Shown piece after piece: positions 45,419-55,364 of a stretch of 64,000 nucleotides of DNA. The notes beneath the pieces were generated by a model. It saw only the letters and a program-made list of their open reading frames with translations. It searched no databases and was not told where the DNA came from. Positions within the stretch are counted from its first letter, which is position 1. Every line of letters begins with the position of its first letter. The DNA is from Tahibacter amnicola (lineage in GTDB: Bacteria > Pseudomonadota > Gammaproteobacteria > Xanthomonadales > Rhodanobacteraceae), in the NCBI RefSeq assembly GCF_025398735.1, contig NZ_CP104694.1, positions 857,501-921,500 of the forward strand, in the 5' to 3' direction. The position numbers and the translations under genes are program-made.

Positions 45419-46213
45419 TTACAGAAACTTGAATTCAAACGCGACGGCGTTCTTGCCTGGATCTTTCACTTCAAACACCAGTGCGGTGCTGGCGCCTGCC
45501 GCAAGTCCTTTGCTGATCAACCGCGTGTCACCCAGATATTCGCGCGGCTGGAACCGCCGCATCGCGACGCGGTTCTCATCCAGATCCGAGAGTGTGATCT
45601 CGACGATGGGAAAGGCTTGCGAAAAATCCGCGGCATTGCGCAGTGTGGCGGAGACGATGAGTGCACCCGGCACCGACGGGTGCGGGCGGATGTCACGCGA
45701 CAGCAATTCCAGCTGGTCCAGGTCTTGCCGCAGCGGCAGCTGGCAATGGACGATTTCGCAGGCGCTGTCGAGCAGCGGACGGACGGTGGCGTGATTGAGC
45801 AGCACCGTACGCTCGGCATAAGCCAGCTGGGCGGAGAGCGTCAGGAACAACGCCGTGCTGCCGGCCACCCAGGGCCAGCGTCGTCCGGGTGCGCGCGTGC
45901 CGTGCCGGGCAAAGGCGGGCAGTCCATGCGCGCGGCGGTGTTCGCGCGGGCGCGGCTTGTCGTCGGGATCGAACGTGAAGGTGACGGGTTGCGGGTTGGG
46001 CCGGTACACGGGCACGCCCAGCAGTGGCGGCTCCACCTGCGGCGCGTGCACCTCGAGACGATCGAAGGGTTCCGGTGGCAACTGGTCGGCGAGCGTGCGC
46101 AGCACGTCGAAGACCGCATTGCAGTGGCTGCACCGGGCCATGCCGTGACCGCGCGCGATGGTCGGCGCCGTGGCACTGAAAACGGTATGGCACTCGGGGC
46201 ATTGCGTATACAT
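45419..46213 (-). CDS. Zinc-ribbon and DUF3426 membrane protein
   Basis: A 264-residue protein. It opens with an MJ0042-type zinc ribbon (CPECHTVF near 5-12 and CSHCNAVF near 28-35). A proline-rich linker follows, then one membrane segment at about 118-135 and the DUF3426 domain with ACEIVHCQLP and an immunoglobulin-like end. Such genes commonly sit between prmA and fis. The function is unknown. Confidence 0.85.
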   Translation of the reverse strand: MYTQCPECHTVFSATAPTIARGHGMARCSHCNAVFDVLRTLADQLPPEPFDRLEVHAPQVEPPLLGVPVYRPNPQPVTFTFDPDDKPRPREHRRAHGLPAFARHGTRAPGRRWPWVAGSTALFLTLSAQLAYAERTVLLNHATVRPLLDSACEIVHCQLPLRQDLDQLELLSRDIRPHPSVPGALIVSATLRNAADFSQAFPIVEITLSDLDENRVAMRRFQPREYLGDTRLISKGLAAGASTALVFEVKDPGKNAVAFEFKFL

Positions 46214-46320
46214 ACCGGGATCTTAAGGAAGCTGCGGCCAAGATGGGAGCGAGCGCGTCGCAGGCCGGCGTCGCGGCCGGTTCAGCCTTGCAAACATCCA
46301 TTATCGCCGAAGGCAGCGCC

Positions 46321-47205
46321 TCAGCGCCGGCAACCGCTGATGCGCACCCAGTCTTCGCGCTGCGCAACGTCGAGGTCGGTGAACCATTCGCTGTAGCGCC
46401 GGAGCAGCTCGACGTCCTGGCCGGCGAGGATGCCCGACAGCGCAAAGGGATGGCCCGGCTTGATGCTGGCGGCGAACAGCGGCGCCAGCTCATCCAGCGG
46501 TCCGGCGAGAATATTGGCGACGAGGATATCCTGCGGCACCGCGGTGTAGTCCGCCGGCAGCATCAGCTCCAGGGCGTCCACAACGCCGTTGCGTTCGGCG
46601 TTGTCGCGGCTGGATTCGAGTGCCTGGGGATCCAGGTCGACGCCGATGACGCGCGCGGCTCCCAGTTTCAACGCGGCAATCGCCAGCACGCCCGAACCGC
46701 AGCCGTAATCGACCACGGTCTTGCCGTTGAGGTCGACGCCGTCGAGCCATTCCAGGCACAGGGCCGTGGTGGGATGCGTGCCGGTGCCGAAAGCCAGGCC
46801 CGGATCCAGGCGGACGATGACGGCGTCGGCGGCATCGTCCGGCGGTTCGATGTTCCACGGGTAGATCCACAGCCGCCGGCCGAACTGCATCGGCTGGAAG
46901 GTATCCATCCAGGCGCGGGTCCAGTCCTCGTCGGGAACATCCCGGAACTGCAATTGATCCGGCGCGATTTCCGGTACCAGGTCGGTGAGCACGTGCACCA
47001 GGCCGACGCGATCGCACACGATGTCGAACAGCGCCGCCAGCTTGATCGTCGGCCAGACCGGTGTCTCGCCGGGCATGGGCTCGAAAATCGGATGGTCTTC
47101 GGCGTCGAGCAGGGTGACCGAGAGCGCGCCCAGCTCGTTGAGCGCCGATTCGATGCGTTCCTGCTGATCAGCGTGGAGGGTCAGCGAGAGTTCGATCCAT
47201 GGCAT
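46321..47205 (-). CDS. prmA: Ribosomal protein L11 methyltransferase
   Basis: A 294-residue PrmA that trimethylates ribosomal protein L11. An N-terminal substrate domain is followed by the SAM-binding core: DPGLAFGTGTHPTT near 136-149, VVDYGCGSGVLAIAALKLGA near 168-187, VDLDPQA, and LVANILAGPL near 230. ATG 47205 (MPWIELSL) matches the usual start; a longer frame to 47295 is unlikely. Confidence 0.95.
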   Translation of the reverse strand: MPWIELSLTLHADQQERIESALNELGALSVTLLDAEDHPIFEPMPGETPVWPTIKLAALFDIVCDRVGLVHVLTDLVPEIAPDQLQFRDVPDEDWTRAWMDTFQPMQFGRRLWIYPWNIEPPDDAADAVIVRLDPGLAFGTGTHPTTALCLEWLDGVDLNGKTVVDYGCGSGVLAIAALKLGAARVIGVDLDPQALESSRDNAERNGVVDALELMLPADYTAVPQDILVANILAGPLDELAPLFAASIKPGHPFALSGILAGQDVELLRRYSEWFTDLDVAQREDWVRISGCRR

Positions 47206-47312
47206 GGCAGTGGGGCTCTTGATGTTGCGCGATCCGTGCGAAGAACGTGCCGGAGTTGTCGGGTGAGGTGGTATGCGGGCGGGGATGGCGCGCATTGTGG
47301 CCCGAATGGCGC

Positions 47313-47362
47313 TGTCTGGCGACCGTTCGGCGAAGTTCGCTTCGCCGCACGGTCGCCAGACA
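47313..47362. repeat. Long hairpin between accC and prmA
   Basis: A 23-bp inverted repeat (47313-47335 and 47340-47362) with one mismatch and a 4-base loop begins five bases beyond the accC stop on the minus strand. The stem holds TGTCTGGCGACCG on one side and CGGTCGCCAGACA on the other. No T run follows, so it is more likely an RNA processing or stability element than a terminator. Confidence 0.75.
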
Positions 47363-47367
47363 AATCG

Positions 47368-48735
47368 TCAGCCCAGGGTGATGCCTTTCTCGCGCTGCTC
47401 GGCGATGCGCTTCTCCAGATAATGGATGTTCTGGCCGCCGGTCTGGAAGCCGACGTCGGCCATGATGCGCTGCTGCAGTGGAATGTTCGTCTTGACGCCG
47501 TCGATCACCATCTCGGCCAGCGCCAGGCGCATGCGCGCGATGGCGGTCGCGCGGTCGCGTCCGTGCACGATCAGCTTGCCGATCATCGAATCGTAGTTCG
47601 GCGGGATGCGGTAGCCGTCATAGATGTGCGTGTCCAGGCGTACACCGGGGCCGCCGGCACCCAGGAAGCGCTTGACCGTGCCGGGGCTCGGCATGAAGGT
47701 TTCCGGATCTTCCGCGTTGATGCGGCACTCGATCGCATGGCCGGTCAGGCGGATGTCTTCCTGGCGGATCGACAGCTTCTCGCCCGCGGCGATCAGCAGT
47801 TGCTCACGGACCAGGTCGATGCCCGTCACCAGTTCGGTCACCGGGTGCTCCACCTGGATGCGCGTATTCATCTCGATGAAGTAGAAGCGACCGGCCTCGA
47901 ACAGGAACTCGAAGGTGCCCGCGCCGCGATAGCCGATGCGCAGGCAGGCCTCCACGCAGACCCGGCCGATCTCGGCGCGCTGTTCGTCGCTGATGCCAGG
48001 TGCTGGCGCCTCTTCGACGACCTTCTGGTGGCGCCGCTGCATCGAGCAGTCGCGTTCGCCCAGGTGAATGGCATTGCCCTGGCCGTCAGCCAGCACCTGG
48101 ATCTCGATGTGGCGCGGATTCTCGAGAAACTTCTCCATGTACACCATGTCGTTGCCGAACGCTGCCTTGGCCTCGGACTTGGTCATGGTGATGGCGTTAT
48201 GCAGATGCGCCTCGGTGTGGACCACGCGCATGCCGCGGCCGCCGCCGCCGCCCGCCGCCTTGACGATCACCGGATAGCCGATGTCGCGGGCGATGCGGCC
48301 GTTCTCGATCGGATCGTCGCCCAGCGGGCCGCCGGAACCGGGCACGCAGGGCACGCCAGCCGCCTTCATGGCCTTGATCGCCTCGACCTTGTCGCCCATC
48401 AGGCGGATCACGCCCGGCGTCGGGCCGATGAAGATGAAGCCGGATTTCTCCACGCGCTCGGCGAAGTCGGCATTCTCGGACAGAAAGCCGTAGCCCGGGT
48501 GGATCGCCTGGGCGTCGGTCACTTCGGCCGCGGCGATGATCGCCGGCACGTTCAGGTAGCTTTCCGCCGCCGGCGCAGGACCGATGCAGACGGATTCATC
48601 CGCCATGCCGACGTGCTTGAGGTTGCGGTCGACCGTGGAATGCACGGCCACCGTCTTGATGCCCAGGGCGTGGCAGGCACGCAGCACGCGCAGGGCGATT
48701 TCGCCGCGATTGGCGATGACGACTTTGTCGAGCAT
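47368..48735 (-). CDS. accC: Acetyl-CoA carboxylase, biotin carboxylase subunit
   Basis: A 455-residue ATP-grasp enzyme that carboxylates biotin on BCCP with bicarbonate and ATP. The start [19 protein letters not shown] is the family hallmark. The glycine-rich ATP loop is [13 protein letters not shown] near 161, followed by [14 protein letters not shown] near 289. First step of fatty acid synthesis. It follows accB by 13 bp. Confidence 0.97.
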   Translation of the reverse strand: MLDKVVIANRGEIALRVLRACHALGIKTVAVHSTVDRNLKHVGMADESVCIGPAPAAESYLNVPAIIAAAEVTDAQAIHPGYGFLSENADFAERVEKSGFIFIGPTPGVIRLMGDKVEAIKAMKAAGVPCVPGSGGPLGDDPIENGRIARDIGYPVIVKAAGGGGGRGMRVVHTEAHLHNAITMTKSEAKAAFGNDMVYMEKFLENPRHIEIQVLADGQGNAIHLGERDCSMQRRHQKVVEEAPAPGISDEQRAEIGRVCVEACLRIGYRGAGTFEFLFEAGRFYFIEMNTRIQVEHPVTELVTGIDLVREQLLIAAGEKLSIRQEDIRLTGHAIECRINAEDPETFMPSPGTVKRFLGAGGPGVRLDTHIYDGYRIPPNYDSMIGKLIVHGRDRATAIARMRLALAEMVIDGVKTNIPLQQRIMADVGFQTGGQNIHYLEKRIAEQREKGITLG

Positions 48736-48748
48736 GGCGATATCCCGC

Positions 48749-49228
48749 TCAGCCGATGACGAAGAGCGGTTCGTCGAACTCGATCGGCTGGCCGTTGCTG
48801 GCCAGGACTGCCACGACCGTGCCGCTGATGTCGGCCTCGATCTGGTTGAACATCTTCATCGCTTCGATGATGCCCAGCGTATCGCCGGCCTTGACCTGCT
48901 GCCCGACCTTCACGAACGCCGGTGCGTCGGGATTGGGCGAGGCGTAGAAGGTGCCGACCATCGGCGAACGGACGACGTGGCCTTCCGGCAGCGTCTTGCC
49001 CGAGGCCGCCGGTGCCGCCGGTTCGGATGCCGCGGGAGCGGACTGGCCGGCCCGGTGCTGCTCGACGTGAACGTGGGTCACCGGCTGCTGCGGCGCGGCC
49101 ATGACCGGCACGGCCCCGCGCGGCATGCGCGACAGGCGGACGACTTCTTCACCTTCCTTGATTTCCAGTTCGGCCAGATTCGACTCTTCCAGGATGTCGA
49201 TCAGCTTCTTGATTTTGCGCAAGTCCAC
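48749..49228 (-). CDS. accB: Acetyl-CoA carboxylase, biotin carboxyl carrier protein
   Basis: A 159-residue BCCP. The biotin attachment Lys is K125 in [13 protein letters not shown]. The N-terminal helix ([17 protein letters not shown]) and an Ala/Pro linker at about 40-80 are normal, as is the [18 protein letters not shown] start of the biotinyl domain. Confidence 0.97.
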   Translation of the reverse strand: MDLRKIKKLIDILEESNLAELEIKEGEEVVRLSRMPRGAVPVMAAPQQPVTHVHVEQHRAGQSAPAASEPAAPAASGKTLPEGHVVRSPMVGTFYASPNPDAPAFVKVGQQVKAGDTLGIIEAMKMFNQIEADISGTVVAVLASNGQPIEFDEPLFVIG

Positions 49229-49275
49229 GGACGGATCCTCACGGGTGCGGACAACAGGGATGGAATGGGGTGTGA

Positions 49276-49710
49276 TCAGAGCCGGCGCAGCGCTGCTTCC
49301 AGCGCCAGCCGGTAGCTGTCGGCGCCGAAACCGGCGATGACACCCACGGCGATATCCGAGAAATACGAGTGATGACGGAATGGTTCGCGCGCGTGCACGT
49401 TCGAAAGGTGCAGTTCGATGAACGGCAGGGCGACTGCCAGCAGCGCGTCGCGCAGGGCCACGCTGGTGTGCGTGAACGCCGCCGGATTGAACAGGATGAA
49501 GGCCGTGCCATCGGCCCGGGCCGCATGAATGCGATCGATCAGCGCATGCTCGGCGTTGGACTGGAAGCTTTCCAGCTCGTGACCGGCAGCCTGCGCGGAG
49601 GTGATCAGATCACCTACGATCGTCGCCAGCGTGGCATGGCCATAGGTTTCCGGCTCGCGCGTGCCGAGCAGGTTCAGATTCGGTCCGTGCAGCAACAGGA
49701 TTCTGGCCAC
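49276..49710 (-). CDS. aroQ: 3-dehydroquinate dehydratase, type II
   Basis: A 144-residue type II dehydroquinase of the shikimate pathway. Signatures: [20 protein letters not shown] near 4-23 with the catalytic Arg and Tyr, then [19 protein letters not shown] and [11 protein letters not shown]-like [20 protein letters not shown] 49710 has GGAG 7 bases upstream; the longer frame to 49821 lacks homologous sequence. First gene of the aroQ-accB-accC-prmA group. Confidence 0.95.
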   Translation of the reverse strand: MARILLLHGPNLNLLGTREPETYGHATLATIVGDLITSAQAAGHELESFQSNAEHALIDRIHAARADGTAFILFNPAAFTHTSVALRDALLAVALPFIELHLSNVHAREPFRHHSYFSDIAVGVIAGFGADSYRLALEAALRRL

Positions 49711-49804
49711 AGCAGCGCTCCAGGGCCGGTCATCCGGCCGGCAAGGAGCGCAAGTCTGCGCTTCGCCGCTTATCTTGTCTATATCGACGACGTTTGCCGA
49801 TGTT

Positions 49805-51958
49805 TTACAGGGCGAGGACATTTCCCAGCGGCAGGTCGCGGTGGCGGCGACCGGTAGCGGCTGCGATGGCGTTGGCCAGCGCCGGCGCCACCACCGGGGT
49901 TGCCAGCTCCCCGGCGCCCGTCGGTGGCGCGCTCGACGCGAGGATGTGGACCCGAACTGGGACCGCTTCGGCCATTCGCAAGAGGCGGTATTGATGAAAG
50001 TTGCTCTGTTCCGCGCCGTCCGGCGTCAGCGCGATCCGACCGTAGAGCGCGTCGGAAAGTCCGTAGAGCACGCCACCTTCGATCTGTTGCCGCAGAAGGT
50101 CGGCATGGATCACGCGGCCGCAATCGACCACGGCGTCGAACCCGACCAGCCGGACGGTGTCGTTGCCGGCCACGGTCACCCGCGCGGCCAGGGCGACGAA
50201 GGATCCGCGCATCGCCGCGCAGGCATGGCCGGCGATGACGCCTTCCGCGTGCGTGCGGGCCAGTTCGTCGCGCAGCCGGCGCAACACACGGTCCAGGCCG
50301 GCGCGGTCGTGATCGCGCGTGGAGGGCGGGCCGGAGTGGTCCGGCTGGTGATCGATCAGGGCCAGTTGCAGGGCAATCGGATCCAGGCCGCGCCGCAGCG
50401 CGATCTCGCCGATCGCGCTCTGGATCGCAAACACCAGGTGCCAACTGGCGACCGAGCGCTGCCAGGCCACGCGGACCGGCGCCTTCACTGCGGCGGCGTG
50501 GAAACGCTGCCGTGCGACGCGGTAAGGAAAGGCGCGCAGTTCCTCCAGTTCCCAGTCCGCATGGCGCGTCGCCGCCGGGTCCTCCACGGTGGCGACACTG
50601 GCGAACGCGACCCGGTGGTCCCACCGCTGCGGGCGTCCCTCGGCGTCCAGCGTGATCGCCAGCTGCTGCCGGCTGGCGGGGCGGAAGTAGCCGCGACTGA
50701 ACTCGTCCTCCCGCCGCCACAGCACCTGCACCGGCCAGGCCACCTGCCTGGCCAGCAGCGCCGCTTCGACGACGAAGTCCTGCTGTGCCTTGCGCCCGAA
50801 GCTGCCGCCCAGGAGCGTCACGTGGACCGTCACCTTTGCCGGTTCCATTCCCAGCGCACGGGCCACCAGCTTTTGCGCCAGCTGCGGATTCTGCGTCGGT
50901 GCCCAGATTTCGCAGCGGCCCTCGGCGTAGCGCGCGGTCGCCATGGGCGGTTCCAGTGGCGCATGGGCGGTCATCGCCGTGGTGTAGGTGAGCGACAGGG
51001 TGTCGCCGTCGGATGTGCCCGCATCGCTGCCGCTTTCCTGGACGGGAAGGGCCTGCGCCGTGGCTTCCTCGAGCATCGCCTCGGACCAGGTGGGCGCCTG
51101 GCTCCACTGCACCGTGAGCAGGCGCGCCGCCTTGATCGCTGCCCAGGTGGTGCGGGCGATGACGGCGACGGACGCGAGCGAGTTGGCCGGCGCGGCCTGA
51201 GCTTCCAGCGGCAGGACGGCTTCGACGCCGGAAACGGCACGCGCCCTGGCGTCATCGATGCGCACGATCCGCTGCGCCGGAAAGGGCGCGCGCACCAGCA
51301 CGGCAAAGCGCTGCTCCGGCAACTGGATGTCGATGCCAAAGCGGGCCTTGCCGCGCACGATGTCGTCGCCGTCGATGCGTCGTGGCAGCGTCGCGGGCAT
51401 TCCCGGCGACAGCGGCTTGGGCATCTCCTTCTGCGGTAGTGGTCGGGCGGCGGCGACGGCGACGAGATCGGCGTAGGGGATCCGGTGACGGGTGCCTGGC
51501 CGGACCACGGCGCCTGCGTCGGTATCCAGAGTCGCGGCCTTGGTGCCCCAGCGTTGTGCGGCAGCCTCCATCAGCGCGGCGCGCGCCTTTCCGGCCGCTT
51601 GCCGCAGCGGCGCATGACAGCTACGGATGGTGTAGCTCCCTTCGGTGTTCTGGTCGCCCAGCTGCGCATCCGCGTCGCCCTGCACGACACGTACCGATGA
51701 CCAGGGCACATCCAGTGCCTGGGCAAGGACCAGGGCCAGGCTGGTGCGCACGCCCTGGCCCATTTCCGAGCGGTGGATGGTCAGCGATACCGAACCATCC
51801 GCGCCGATTTCCACGAAAGCGCCCAGCCGGCGTGCCGCCCGCGGCAGGGCCAGTCCGACGCGCAGGCTGGCCAGGGCCGCCACGGCAACGCCGGCTTTCA
51901 GGAACCGGCGCCGGTCGGGGTGCGGCGGCAGCGCTATCGAGTCACCGTCGTGGCTCAT
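49805..51958 (-). CDS. Tat-exported molybdopterin-binding oxidoreductase (xanthine dehydrogenase family large subunit)
   Basis: A 717-residue protein of the isoquinoline 1-oxidoreductase beta/aldehyde oxidase type. A twin-arginine signal (DRRRFLKAG with Ala-rich core) sits at 16-38. Molybdopterin dinucleotide motifs include [13 protein letters not shown] near 63, [13 protein letters not shown] near 372, and the C-terminal [18 protein letters not shown] near 682, with the catalytic Glu. The usual small [2Fe-2S] subunit gene is not adjacent. It overlaps the preceding secreted protein gene by four bases (51955-51958), which ties it to the FG-GAP operon. Substrate unknown. Confidence 0.85.
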   Translation of the reverse strand: MSHDGDSIALPPHPDRRRFLKAGVAVAALASLRVGLALPRAARRLGAFVEIGADGSVSLTIHRSEMGQGVRTSLALVLAQALDVPWSSVRVVQGDADAQLGDQNTEGSYTIRSCHAPLRQAAGKARAALMEAAAQRWGTKAATLDTDAGAVVRPGTRHRIPYADLVAVAAARPLPQKEMPKPLSPGMPATLPRRIDGDDIVRGKARFGIDIQLPEQRFAVLVRAPFPAQRIVRIDDARARAVSGVEAVLPLEAQAAPANSLASVAVIARTTWAAIKAARLLTVQWSQAPTWSEAMLEEATAQALPVQESGSDAGTSDGDTLSLTYTTAMTAHAPLEPPMATARYAEGRCEIWAPTQNPQLAQKLVARALGMEPAKVTVHVTLLGGSFGRKAQQDFVVEAALLARQVAWPVQVLWRREDEFSRGYFRPASRQQLAITLDAEGRPQRWDHRVAFASVATVEDPAATRHADWELEELRAFPYRVARQRFHAAAVKAPVRVAWQRSVASWHLVFAIQSAIGEIALRRGLDPIALQLALIDHQPDHSGPPSTRDHDRAGLDRVLRRLRDELARTHAEGVIAGHACAAMRGSFVALAARVTVAGNDTVRLVGFDAVVDCGRVIHADLLRQQIEGGVLYGLSDALYGRIALTPDGAEQSNFHQYRLLRMAEAVPVRVHILASSAPPTGAGELATPVVAPALANAIAAATGRRHRDLPLGNVLAL

Positions 51959-52520
51959 AGCTTGAGCTCCAGCCAGCCGCCGGTGTGCGTGGCCGCCGTT
52001 CCCGCGGGAAAGACGATGCCGGGCTCGCGCGTGTGCACGTCCAGCCGCAGGCGCCAGTGCCGGCCGGGGAACCGCTGCCGCCGAATGTGAAACTCGGTGG
52101 CTTCCGCCGGCGCGAAAGTGAGCGTCCTGAAATCGGTCACGCGGGCGACGCTGGCCGACCAGTCGTGATGGTTCCACCAGGTCCAGGTGGGCGCAGCGTC
52201 ATCGGTGACGGTCCGTTCGCCCAGCATGGCCGAGGCGTGCAGATTGTGGATCACGCCGTCATCGGCGGCGAGGAAAAGGTCCACGCCGTAGGACTTCGGC
52301 GGCGTGTAGTGGAGGCAGAGCGCGACGGTGCCGTCGTGCTGCGTAATGCGTAGCACGATCTCGCCAGACAGGTTGACCGTCGCTGCCCTGGCATATTCAT
52401 CCGTGCCGCAGCGCCCGTCGAGCAGGCTGCCGCGGGTTTCGGGAATGCGCAGCGGGGGGCGCTGGCGGCGGTCGATGCCGTGGCGGCCAGTGTCAGCAGG
52501 AAAGCAAGGGCAGGTCTCAT
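51955..52520 (-). pseudogene. Small secreted protein, frame disrupted in a C run at 52454-52459
   Basis: The ATG at 52520 overlaps the stop of the FG-GAP gene (ATGA, 52517-52520) and opens a typical signal peptide MRPALAFLLTLAATASTAAS. After the six-C run (minus strand of 52454-52459) the good reading is in the -1 frame: PLRIPETRGSLLDGRCG, then HYTPPKSYGVDLFLAADDG and TWTWWNHHDW, to stop 51955. One extra C would join them into about 188 residues. The mature part has no family I know. Programmed slippage on the C run is possible but unproven. Confidence 0.7.
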
Positions 52521-55342
52521 GGCCGATCCTCGTGCGCGCGCCGCAACGACTCGAAATCGCTGCTGAAAAGCCGATCGCCGATCACCGTCACCAGGCCGCT
52601 GCCGGTATTGCCCGTTGCCGCAGGCTGCAGCGCGATCGGGTAGTCGCGATAGCTCACTTCGCTGTGCGGACCCTGCGGATCGTTGAGCAGCGTCACCCGG
52701 ATCGCGCCCGACGGCGGCGTCGCCGGCGAGGACGGAATGGTGGCCGCAACGTACCACTGGCGAGTACCGGTCGCAGCGACTTCCAGCATCGCCGTGGCCG
52801 TCGGGTCCGACAGGTCCAGGCTCAGCAGCCCGTCGACCAGGGTCAGGCCGGCCGTGTCAAAGTACCCCACGCGGGTGTCGGCATGGGGCTCCCAGCGACC
52901 GTCGCCGTCGTCCACGAACAGGCTGATGCGTTGAATCAGCCCGCGCAGCGCATCGGCGGTCAGTGGCGTGCCATTGGCGTCGTCCCACTGCAGCCGCAGC
53001 GTGCGTAACCGCGACGAGGGATCGGCACGACGGCCCAGGTGGCGCATCCGTACTCCCAGCAATCCGACGTCGTTGCCCGGCCCGATCGTGGCGCCGGCGA
53101 CTGGATGGCCATCCAGCCGATAGTGTCCCCGTGTCGACGGCCACCAGTGCAGACCGGCCACCGACGAGGGTGCGCTGGCGATGACGTCTTGCGTTCCGTT
53201 GCCATCGACGTCCACCACCGCCAGTGAATGGGGTGATGAGATCCAGGCGGCGTACAAGCCCGTATCCAGCGCATGAGGGATGAAGTTCGGCCGGTCCCAT
53301 TCCACCCAGGTGGCGGCGTTGTCGCCGGTGATGGCGAAATCCAGGTCGCCGTCGTCGTCCAGGTCGGCCGCGTGCGTTGAATTGGGAACAGCGATGCCGC
53401 CCGTCGGGAAGCCGTGGCGGTCCCAGCCGCCGGTCCACCGGGTGTTCAGGTAGAAATTGAACTGGCCATTGAACCCGGGGCCGAACAGATCGATGTCACC
53501 GTCGTGGTCGATGTCGATGGGCTGCAGGTCGCCTGATCCATAGTTGTAGCGCTGGTCGTGCACGATGCCGCGATTCCACGTGCCGCCGCCGCGGCCGGGA
53601 TTGGAAAACCAGTGCGTCGCCGCGGTATTGCCGCTGCCGTCGCGGTACTGGGAAACCGCGAGGTCACTATCGCCGTCGTGGTCGAAGTCCGCCACCGCAA
53701 GGGTGCGCGGCGCGGTCATCGCGCCAACGGCGCGCTTTTCCCAGCGGCCGCCAGCGCCATCGAGATTGGCCCACCAGTCCACCGCATGGGTGCTTTCGTT
53801 GCCGGCGACGACATCCACGTCGCCATCGTCGTCCAGGTCGGCCAGTTCCACGGACACGACGGACGGCGTACCGCTGGCCAGTTCAACGGGAACAAGCGCG
53901 GAACGCTGGCCCACGTTGCTGTACCAGATGAGGCGGCCACCGGAACGATCGTTGGCCACGGCGTCGGGCTTGCCGTCCCGGTTGATGTCGCCGACGGCCA
54001 GTGCGTCGCCGACCAGCGTATCCAGCCGGATGTCCCAGCCCGCACCCGTGTTGAAACCACGAAACAGGTTGCTGGGGTACATGCCGATGCCGATCACGTC
54101 CGGGTCACCGTCATTGTCGAGGTCTGCCACGCGGAAGCCGCCCATGCCGTAATAGCCGGTCGGCTCGATGCCCCAGATTTGCCGTCGGGCGCCGAACTGC
54201 GCCTGGCTGTGCATGCGCACGTTGGGATACACGCGGACCATGCCGTCGGACTGGCCGCCGGCGATATCCAGATCGCCGTCGTTGTCCGGGTCTGCCAGGC
54301 TGATCAGGGTAGAGCCCTCGGTGCCGCTGCTGATGGTGTAGCTGGCCCAATCCCGGCCGGATCCATCGCGGTTCTCGCGCCAGAGCACGGTGTTGGCGAC
54401 CACGGTGCTCATGACCAGGTCGTGATCGGAATCGCCGTCGAGGTCGCGCACCTGGACGGTACGTACGCGCTGTACAGATGCGCCGGTTTCGTGCCGCGCC
54501 CATCCCCGGGCCTCGCCGGTGTTTTCGTACCAGTGCAGGAAATGGCCGTTGCCGACTGCCAGGTCCAGGTCGCCGTCCCGGTCGACATCGGCGGCATCCA
54601 GGGCGCTGGGCGCGCCCGGGTTCTCCCAGACGACGTGGCGGTCCCAGCGCGTGCTGTCGCCCGAGGCGTTTTCGTACCAGTACAGCCGGTTGCTGCTCAT
54701 CGAGAGGGCAGCAACGTCCGTGTCGCCGTCACCGTCGAAATCGCCGGTATCCAGCGCCGATGCGCCCGGAATCGCGCTGTCGACCATATGCGAGGTGCTC
54801 CAGTTCGCCCCCCGATCCCGGTTCATGAACACGCCCGTCCGACCCATCGTGACCGAGCCGGCGACGACGTCGAGGCTGCCATCGCCATTGGTGTCGGCCA
54901 GCGACGCCGCCACTGCGCCGGGATAGGCGGCGACCGGATGCATCTGCCAGGACTCGCCGCGGTTCTCCCACCAGTCGATGCGCCCGCCGGTGCCGCTGGG
55001 CACTGCGCCGGGCGACGCGGTGAGGATGTCCAGGTCGCCGTCGTCGTCGATATCGCCGACGTCGACGCTGCGCGGCTGCGCCGCTGCCAGGGCGACGGTC
55101 ACGGGCCGCCAGGTGTCATCCACCTCGTGGCTCCAGACGATGATGCGGTGATCCGTGGCGGACACGCCGACAATGTCGTCGTCCCCGTCCGCATCCATGT
55201 CGGCCCAGTGCAGGTCCGCCACCTCGCCGAAATCATGGCCGGCATCGACCGGCGTTGCGAAGGGGATGGCGGTTGCGCCGGCCAGCACCGGCGCCATCGC
55301 GGCCAGGAACACCGCGCAATAGCGAAAAAGTGGATTAATCAT
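52517..55342 (-). CDS. Secreted FG-GAP/VCBS repeat protein (paralogue A)
   Basis: A 941-residue protein with a Sec signal peptide (to about residue 24). I count 14 Asp-rich calcium loops of the type DxDxDGDxD (for example DMDADGDDD, DIDDDGDLD, DFDGDGDTD, DLDNDGDPD), spread over about 45-690, which would build two seven-bladed propellers. A C-terminal domain of about 220 residues with PLTADALRGLIQRISLFVDDGDG is shared with paralogue B. The tail DRLFSSDFES resembles the F-x-DGFE tails of other exported Xanthomonadales proteins. It starts 22 bp after the NTF2-like gene. Confidence 0.88.
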   Translation of the reverse strand: MINPLFRYCAVFLAAMAPVLAGATAIPFATPVDAGHDFGEVADLHWADMDADGDDDIVGVSATDHRIIVWSHEVDDTWRPVTVALAAAQPRSVDVGDIDDDGDLDILTASPGAVPSGTGGRIDWWENRGESWQMHPVAAYPGAVAASLADTNGDGSLDVVAGSVTMGRTGVFMNRDRGANWSTSHMVDSAIPGASALDTGDFDGDGDTDVAALSMSSNRLYWYENASGDSTRWDRHVVWENPGAPSALDAADVDRDGDLDLAVGNGHFLHWYENTGEARGWARHETGASVQRVRTVQVRDLDGDSDHDLVMSTVVANTVLWRENRDGSGRDWASYTISSGTEGSTLISLADPDNDGDLDIAGGQSDGMVRVYPNVRMHSQAQFGARRQIWGIEPTGYYGMGGFRVADLDNDGDPDVIGIGMYPSNLFRGFNTGAGWDIRLDTLVGDALAVGDINRDGKPDAVANDRSGGRLIWYSNVGQRSALVPVELASGTPSVVSVELADLDDDGDVDVVAGNESTHAVDWWANLDGAGGRWEKRAVGAMTAPRTLAVADFDHDGDSDLAVSQYRDGSGNTAATHWFSNPGRGGGTWNRGIVHDQRYNYGSGDLQPIDIDHDGDIDLFGPGFNGQFNFYLNTRWTGGWDRHGFPTGGIAVPNSTHAADLDDDGDLDFAITGDNAATWVEWDRPNFIPHALDTGLYAAWISSPHSLAVVDVDGNGTQDVIASAPSSVAGLHWWPSTRGHYRLDGHPVAGATIGPGNDVGLLGVRMRHLGRRADPSSRLRTLRLQWDDANGTPLTADALRGLIQRISLFVDDGDGRWEPHADTRVGYFDTAGLTLVDGLLSLDLSDPTATAMLEVAATGTRQWYVAATIPSSPATPPSGAIRVTLLNDPQGPHSEVSYRDYPIALQPAATGNTGSGLVTVIGDRLFSSDFESLRRAHEDRP

Positions 55343-55364
55343 GGCGATCGGCTCGCGGCTGGCG

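Noticed and set aside
46243-48759. 838-codon plus-strand open frame opposite prmA and accC
   Set aside because: The minus strand encodes conserved PrmA and AccC along the same stretch; the plus frame has no motif.
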